In this document: positions 17,197-21,060 of the stretch, in pieces
Position numbering within the stretch: position 1 is the first letter of the stretch
Layout of the letters: each line of letters begins with the position of its first letter
Assembly: GCA_937952895.1 (NCBI GenBank)
Contig: CALFYC010000153.1
Span: 1-21,060, forward strand
DNA from: an uncultured Neisseriaceae bacterium
Lineage (GTDB): Bacteria > Pseudomonadota > Gammaproteobacteria > Burkholderiales > UBA11063
Length of the DNA stretch: 21,060 nucleotides
Direction: 5' to 3'
Notes under the pieces: model-generated
What the model was told of the DNA's origin: nothing
The model's input: only the letters and a program-made list of their open reading frames with translations
Databases searched by the model: none
Program-made: the position numbers and the translations under genes

Positions 17197-17278
17197 TTAT
17201 TAATCAATAATATTTTTTATGGTTAGAGTCAATTTATTAGTTAAAACTGATTCTACTTTATTGCGCCAACAATCTAAA

Positions 17279-17800
17279 TTAAAATGTTAAATTTACAAGA
17301 TCTCTGACACCTTTACTGGATTTTATATTTTTGATAACTTGGTTTAACTCTTTTTTATCTCCAACATCATCACCCAATAGATATATAACTCTATCTACTG
17401 TGATTACTTTTATATTATTAGAATTAATGTCTGTTTTAGTCAATAGTTTTGCTTTAGCCATTGAAGTCAAATAACTATCCTTTGCAATATCAGCTGTAGT
17501 TTCATTTTTTTGAATCTTTAAATAATTCCAAACCTTAACAACTCCCACAACTTTAGTTGTAGTTTCTTCAGCATCCTCTTTTACTGAAGCTGTAGGAACT
17601 TGCCCAGCTAATAAAACATGCTGCTTATAACTAACCACTATATAATTTCCTGGATGCTCTGATGTATCCAGCGCTGATTTAACATTTTTTTCTATTGTTG
17701 AATCATCTAAATTATTTCCCGCTAGTGAATCTGCAAAAGCAACCCCACCAATAAGCCCTACACAAGATACAAGCCATATCATAATAATTTTCTTAAGCAT
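17279..17800 (-). CDS. Exported protein with two BON domains (OsmY/DolP-like)
   Basis: A 173-residue protein. Residues 1-23 are a signal peptide with KK near the start, a hydrophobic core, and VAFA before DS as the likely cleavage site. LVSC at 10-13 loosely fits a lipobox, but the hydrophobic stretch continues past the Cys, so secretion by signal peptidase I seems likelier. Two BON domains follow (about 31-97 and 105-172), each with the glycine-containing strand of the family (VLLAGQV; IYLLGDDV). BON proteins of this size, such as OsmY and DolP, act in the periplasm or at the outer membrane in envelope integrity and stress. The frame extends to an ATG at 17848, but ATG 17800 has a textbook ribosome site (AAAGGAGAG, about 7 bases away) and gives a clean signal peptide. 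Confidence 0.85.
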   Translation of the reverse strand: MLKKIIMIWLVSCVGLIGGVAFADSLAGNNLDDSTIEKNVKSALDTSEHPGNYIVVSYKQHVLLAGQVPTASVKEDAEETTTKVVGVVKVWNYLKIQKNETTADIAKDSYLTSMAKAKLLTKTDINSNNIKVITVDRVIYLLGDDVGDKKELNQVIKNIKSSKGVRDLVNLTF

Positions 17801-17865
17801 TTTAACTCTCCTTTTTATATTAATAACTTTAGTGAGGCAGTGTAACATGTGTAATGTATTGCATA

Positions 17866-17884
17866 CCTCCTTAAAATTTAGGAG
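17866..17884 (-). promoter_or_regulatory. Hairpin with a second Shine-Dalgarno-like sequence upstream of the BON gene
   Basis: On the minus strand CTCCTAAATTTTAAGGAG is an imperfect hairpin whose 3' arm, extended by one G, reads AAGGAGG (17866-17872), a perfect anti-16S complement. It lies well upstream of the chosen start (17800). A tiny frame (ATG at 17864, 11 codons) begins one base after it, too close for normal initiation. It might be a leader element, or chance. Confidence 0.3.
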
Positions 17885-17951
17885 ACAAATTTTATCCGCA
17901 AGATTATGGATAGTTACACTAATTTAAGGAATATATAAAAAATTAAGATTA

Positions 17952-17968
17952 TTGGCACAATTTTTGCA
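17952..17968 (+). promoter_or_regulatory. Predicted sigma-54 (RpoN) promoter, -24/-12
   Basis: The sequence TTGGCACAATTTTTGCA fits the RpoN consensus YTGGCACRNNNNTTGCW at every defined position. The GG (17954-17955) and GC (17966-17967) are exactly 12 bases apart. Transcription would start near 17979 and run toward the acetyltransferase, leaving a leader of about 115 bases. An 8-bp inverted repeat, AGTGTAAC (17839-17846) and GTTACACT (17913-17920), lies upstream where an enhancer-binding protein could sit; that is speculative. Confidence 0.6.
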
Positions 17969-18032
17969 TTACTATGGAATTAAAAGGCTTTTAAAACATG
18001 ACATAGAAGATTAAATTAGATTGATCAAAAAC

Positions 18033-18060
18033 TTTAAAGCCGTTTCCTAATTTTTATAGT
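18033..18060 (+). promoter_or_regulatory. Possible sigma-70-type promoter of the acetyltransferase gene
   Basis: TTTAAA (18033-18038) is followed by a 16-bp spacer and TATAGT (18055-18060; 5 of 6 bases). Transcription would start near 18067, about 28 bases before the ATG. It is an alternative or addition to the sigma-54 site upstream. The first hexamer also forms part of an inverted repeat with 17986-17995 (GGCTTTTAAA against TTTAAAGCC). Confidence 0.4.
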
Positions 18061-18094
18061 AAAATATCACATAGAATAATTGGAGAAATACATT

Positions 18095-18700
18095 ATGAGC
18101 TGGGCAACCCCAATTACTTTAGTTGGAAACAATATCACTTTAATTCCTTTATCTATTGATCATACAGAAGGGTTAATTAAAGCCGCAAGTGATGGTGAAC
18201 TTTGGCATATTTGGTATGCAGATATACCATCTCCCGATACAATGCAAATGGAAATCAATCGTAAGATAGAATCTCAAAAACAAGGAAAAATTCTACCTTT
18301 TACTGTGGTTAATATAGACACCAAACAAATTATTGGTATGACAACCTACTATAATATTGATTCTAAAACTAAGCGAATCGATATTGGTTCAACCTGGTAT
18401 AGCAAAAGTCATCAAAAAACCATGGCTAACACTGAGGCTAAATTTCTATTATTAAATCATGCTTTTGAAACATTAAAATGTGTTGCTGTAGAATTAAGAA
18501 TTAGCATTTTTAATCAAGAAAGTAAAAAAGCTGCCGAACGCCTCGGCGCAAAATACATGGGCACATTAAGAAACCATAGACTTTTAAAAAATGGAATCTT
18601 AACAGATAGCTATATTTACAGTATTATTGATAGCGAATGGCCTACAATTAAAACACATCTTACCTGGAAACTAATGAATAGACAAATTAATATAAAATAG
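18095..18700 (+). CDS. GNAT family N-acetyltransferase (RimJ/RimL-like)
   Basis: A 201-residue protein and the only plus-strand gene here. It follows the RimJ/RimL-type plan (Acetyltransf_3). LVGNNITLIPLSIDHTEGL is the first strand and helix. FTVVNIDTKQIIGMTTYYNI forms central strands. IGSTWYSKSHQKTMANTEAK (about 97-116) holds the acetyl-CoA-binding loop. VAVELRISIFNQESKKAAERLGAKYMGTLR (given in two parts: about 134-148 and 149-163) is the classic strand plus NxxSxxAxexlGa helix. Family members acetylate protein N-termini, small amines or antibiotics; the substrate here is unknown. ATG 18095 is preferred over a TTG at 18080, because GGAG lies 9 bases upstream of the ATG. It converges on the GT2 gene with only 8 bp between stops and no clear shared terminator. 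Confidence 0.85.
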   Translation: MSWATPITLVGNNITLIPLSIDHTEGLIKAASDGELWHIWYADIPSPDTMQMEINRKIESQKQGKILPFTVVNIDTKQIIGMTTYYNIDSKTKRIDIGSTWYSKSHQKTMANTEAKFLLLNHAFETLKCVAVELRISIFNQESKKAAERLGAKYMGTLRNHRLLKNGILTDSYIYSIIDSEWPTIKTHLTWKLMNRQINIK

Positions 18701-18708
18701 TTTATTCT

Positions 18709-19656
18709 TTAATATGTGCCATTTAATCTAAGCTCAAAATTAATATTTTGTGAATGTCGCACACTTTCTAGAACTAACCCAATTGCAAAAGACAAACAAG
18801 ATAACACCATTAAACCAACTGTCAATATTGCTTTTGGCACTTGATAAACATAATGATACTTTATATAATCAGCCACAGGAAATGCACCAAAAATCAAACC
18901 CATAACCAATAAAACAATGCTTATAATGCTAAAAAACTCTAGTGGTCTATAAATTCTGAATAAATTAAATATTGTTAACATCACTTTAAAACCATCACTA
19001 ACTGTATTTAGCTTTGAAAAACTACCATCTGGTCTATCGGTAAATTTTATTGGGACTTCTAAAATATTAAATTTATGTTCTAAGCAAAAAATACTCAAAT
19101 CAGTTTCTAACTCAAAACCTTCACATAAGATAGGATAGTTTTTAACTAATCTTCGACTAAAACTACGATAGCCAGTCATAATATCGCTTAACTTAGCTTT
19201 AAAGATAAGATTAATCATTTTTTTTACTAAGCCATTACCAAAATTATGTAATGGTCGCTTATTTTCTTGTAAATAAGATCCGGAAGATATTCTGTCTCCA
19301 ATTACCATATCTATATCATTTTCAATGATAGGGTCAATGAACTTATCCACATCTTCTGCCCAATAAGTTGAATCAGCATCAATCATTATATAAATATCAG
19401 CATCAATAACTCTAAAAGCATGTTTAATGGCATTTGCTTTACCTTGTCGCTTTACAAATAAGACCTCTCCAGCAACCGAATGCTTCTCCATTGCCACTTT
19501 AGAAATTTGGTTAGTATTATCACTAGAATTATTATCAATTACATAAATTTTATAATCATATTTATTTTTATTTTTATATGACCAAAAATCCAGAATCACA
19601 GCTTCGATAGTTATTGCCTCATTATATGCCGGAATTAATACAGCAACTTTTTTCAT
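18709..19656 (-). CDS. Membrane-anchored GT2 glycosyltransferase (polyprenyl-phosphate sugar synthase type)
   Basis: A 315-residue enzyme of the dolichol-phosphate-mannose synthase-like group. The GT2 domain (1-220) has VLIPAYNEA (6-14), VIDNNSSDNT (39-48), the metal/nucleotide-binding DADS (93-96), and IMTGYRSFSRR (159-169), the acceptor-loop region. Two hydrophobic helices near 231-250 and 262-283 anchor it in the inner membrane. Enzymes of this group load a sugar onto polyprenyl phosphate. Such donors feed GT-C enzymes like the DUF2142 and 433-residue membrane proteins in this window, so a functional link is possible though they are 9 kb or more apart. ATG 19656 is chosen over ATG 19668 because GGGGA precedes it. 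It lies 35 bp after clpX and could be co-transcribed with clpPX. Confidence 0.85.
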   Translation of the reverse strand: MKKVAVLIPAYNEAITIEAVILDFWSYKNKNKYDYKIYVIDNNSSDNTNQISKVAMEKHSVAGEVLFVKRQGKANAIKHAFRVIDADIYIMIDADSTYWAEDVDKFIDPIIENDIDMVIGDRISSGSYLQENKRPLHNFGNGLVKKMINLIFKAKLSDIMTGYRSFSRRLVKNYPILCEGFELETDLSIFCLEHKFNILEVPIKFTDRPDGSFSKLNTVSDGFKVMLTIFNLFRIYRPLEFFSIISIVLLVMGLIFGAFPVADYIKYHYVYQVPKAILTVGLMVLSCLSFAIGLVLESVRHSQNINFELRLNGTY

Positions 19657-19691
19657 TGGATTCCCCATCTTAATAACATTTTATTATAAAT

Positions 19692-20912
19692 TTATGCCAC
19701 AGCTAAAATTGGTGTTTTACCCATATCAACAACTTCAGCGGTAATTGTAACTGTCTTAACATTATCTAAAGTAGGCAATTCAAACATAATATCCAGTAAA
19801 ATATTTTCAATTATTGAGCGTAATCCTCGTGCTCCAGTTTTCCTAGCCAATGCTTTTTTGGCAATACTAATAACTGCGTCTTCACTAAAAATCAACTCTA
19901 CCCCCTGCATATGAAATAACTTAATATATTGTTTGATTAAAGCATTTTTAGGCTCAGTTAAAATAGCGGTTAAACTAACTTCATCTAATTCTTCTAATAT
20001 TGCATGAACTGGAAGGCGACCAATAAATTCCGGAATTAAACCAAAACGAACCAAATCATGTGGTTCAACTTCTTTTAAATATTGGTTTTTCAATTTTGAA
20101 TCATTAGTTGATGCAACTTCAGCACCAAAACCAATTCCAGATTTTGCACTTCTTAGTTTAACAATTTTTTCTAACCCTTCAAAAGCTCCACCACAAATAA
20201 ATAAAATATTTTTAGTATCTACTTGTAACGTCTGACGGCCAGGATGTTTACGTCCACCCTGTGGCGGAACATTGGCTACAGTACCCTCAACCAACTTCAG
20301 TAAAGCTTGCTGCACACCTTCTCCAGAGACATCTCGCGTAATTGATATATTTTCTGATTTACGCGCAATTTTATCTATTTCATCGATATAAATAATACCC
20401 TTCTCAGCTTTTTTAGTATCAAAATCACAATTTTGCAATAAACGCACTAGAACATTTTCAACATCATCCCCGACATAACCAGCTTCAGTTAATGTTGTTG
20501 CATCAGCAATTGCAAATGGCACATTTAAAAATCTAGCTAAAGTTTGAGCTAATAAAGTCTTTCCAGATCCAGTTGGGCCAATTAATAAAATATTACTTTT
20601 ATTTAATTCAACTTCATCACCTGATTTATCATAAATTCGCTTATAATGATTAAATACTGAAACGGATAAAATTTTCTTTGCCTGCTCTTGCCCAATTACA
20701 TACTTATCTAATTCAGCTTTGATTTCCTTAGGTTTTGGAATTGGCTTTTGGGTTTCTTCGGTAGTAAATGCAGCCTCTTTTTGCTCAATCTGTGTTTCAT
20801 TTAAAATAGAAATACAACTTTTAACACATTCATCACAAATTGCGCCCTCACTACCTTCAATTAAATGTAAAACATTACTTTCAGCTTTACCACAAAATGA
20901 ACAATGCTTCAT
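19692..20912 (-). CDS. clpX: ATP-dependent Clp protease ATP-binding subunit ClpX
   Basis: A 406-residue AAA+ unfoldase that feeds tagged proteins into the ClpP chamber. The N-terminal zinc domain has C4, C7, C26 and C29. The AAA+ core has Walker A GPTGSGKT (112-119), the GYVG pore loop (145-148), Walker B IIYIDE (173-178), the RKH pore loop (221-223), the ClpP-docking loop IGF (260-262) and sensor 2 GARGLR (360-365). Length is close to E. coli (424). All expected catalytic and partner-binding motifs are intact. It starts 2 bp after the clpP stop, so they are surely one operon. In E. coli lon follows clpX; here a GT2 gene does. Confidence 0.98.
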   Translation of the reverse strand: MKHCSFCGKAESNVLHLIEGSEGAICDECVKSCISILNETQIEQKEAAFTTEETQKPIPKPKEIKAELDKYVIGQEQAKKILSVSVFNHYKRIYDKSGDEVELNKSNILLIGPTGSGKTLLAQTLARFLNVPFAIADATTLTEAGYVGDDVENVLVRLLQNCDFDTKKAEKGIIYIDEIDKIARKSENISITRDVSGEGVQQALLKLVEGTVANVPPQGGRKHPGRQTLQVDTKNILFICGGAFEGLEKIVKLRSAKSGIGFGAEVASTNDSKLKNQYLKEVEPHDLVRFGLIPEFIGRLPVHAILEELDEVSLTAILTEPKNALIKQYIKLFHMQGVELIFSEDAVISIAKKALARKTGARGLRSIIENILLDIMFELPTLDNVKTVTITAEVVDMGKTPILAVA

Positions 20913-20914
20913 AA

Positions 20915-21060
20915 TTATACCTGTATAAAATCGGAACGGTGAGTTAGCACTCCATCAATTAAACCATAATTTAAGGCCTCTTCAGCACTCATAAAATTAT
21001 CACGATCAGTTGCTTTTTCAACATCATGCACGGACTGCCCTGTATGCTTAGCTAACAATT
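20915..21060 (-). CDS. clpP: ATP-dependent Clp protease proteolytic subunit ClpP, C-terminal part
   Basis: The last 48 codons of the gene, cut by the right edge. The peptide includes LLAKHTGQSVHDVEKATDRD, NFMSAEEALNYGLIDGVL and a short end THRSDFIQV. This matches the ClpP C-terminus, where the DRD(x)(F/Y)M(S/T)A(x)EA(x)(x)YGLID stretch is nearly invariant and the Asp contributes to the catalytic triad. It is the serine-protease partner of ClpX, whose start codon lies 2 bp downstream. Confidence 0.95.
   Translation of the reverse strand, partial: LLAKHTGQSVHDVEKATDRDNFMSAEEALNYGLIDGVLTHRSDFIQV

Noticed and set aside
17150..17278. Possible initiator tRNA (metY) upstream of rimP, as in E. coli
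   Set aside because: No cloverleaf, T-loop GTTCRA motif or CCA end can be found; the region is AT-rich and unstructured.

Overview
The window is AT-rich bacterial chromosome, most likely from a low-GC beta- or gammaproteobacterium. The evidence is a RimP of 150 residues, a NusA of 494 residues that appears to carry both C-terminal acidic repeats, the rimP-nusA-infB-rbfA-truB gene order, a clpP-clpX pair two bases apart, and a Wzm/Wzt-type polysaccharide exporter. I cannot name the species from the sequence. All genes run on the minus strand except one acetyltransferase.

Region 1 (1-9573) is a surface-polysaccharide operon read right to left. A candidate promoter at 9544-9573 precedes the ABC exporter genes wzm and wzt. 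These are followed by a SAM-dependent methyltransferase with a repeated coiled-coil tail, a CgeB-like glycosyltransferase, a GT4 enzyme, a DUF2142 membrane protein, an 851-residue double glycosyltransferase, and the start of a GT2 enzyme that runs off the left edge. Short gaps and an 8-bp wzt/methyltransferase overlap indicate one transcript. The layout fits the ABC-transporter-dependent O-antigen pathway: cytoplasmic glycosyltransferases build the chain on a lipid carrier, a terminal modification may stop it, and Wzt recognises the product while Wzm exports it.

Region 2 (9580-11328) holds a 69-bp MITE-like element with 16-bp terminal inverted repeats and an 8-bp target duplication, lying directly upstream of the exporter promoter. 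Next come an unassigned polytopic membrane protein and about 340 bp of noncoding DNA.

Region 3 (11329-17196) is the conserved translation/transcription operon rimP-nusA-infB-rbfA-truB. A terminator-like hairpin lies just before rimP.

Region 4 (17279-21060) carries a secreted double-BON-domain protein, a divergent GNAT acetyltransferase with a near-perfect sigma-54 promoter sequence upstream, a membrane-anchored GT2 glycosyltransferase, and clpX with the end of clpP.

The most unusual items are the MITE-like insertion beside the exporter promoter, the coiled-coil methyltransferase translationally coupled to wzt (a possible chain-length ruler and cap), the sigma-54 site, and the hairpin before rimP. 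I see no CRISPR array, toxin-antitoxin pair, phage gene, rRNA or tRNA.
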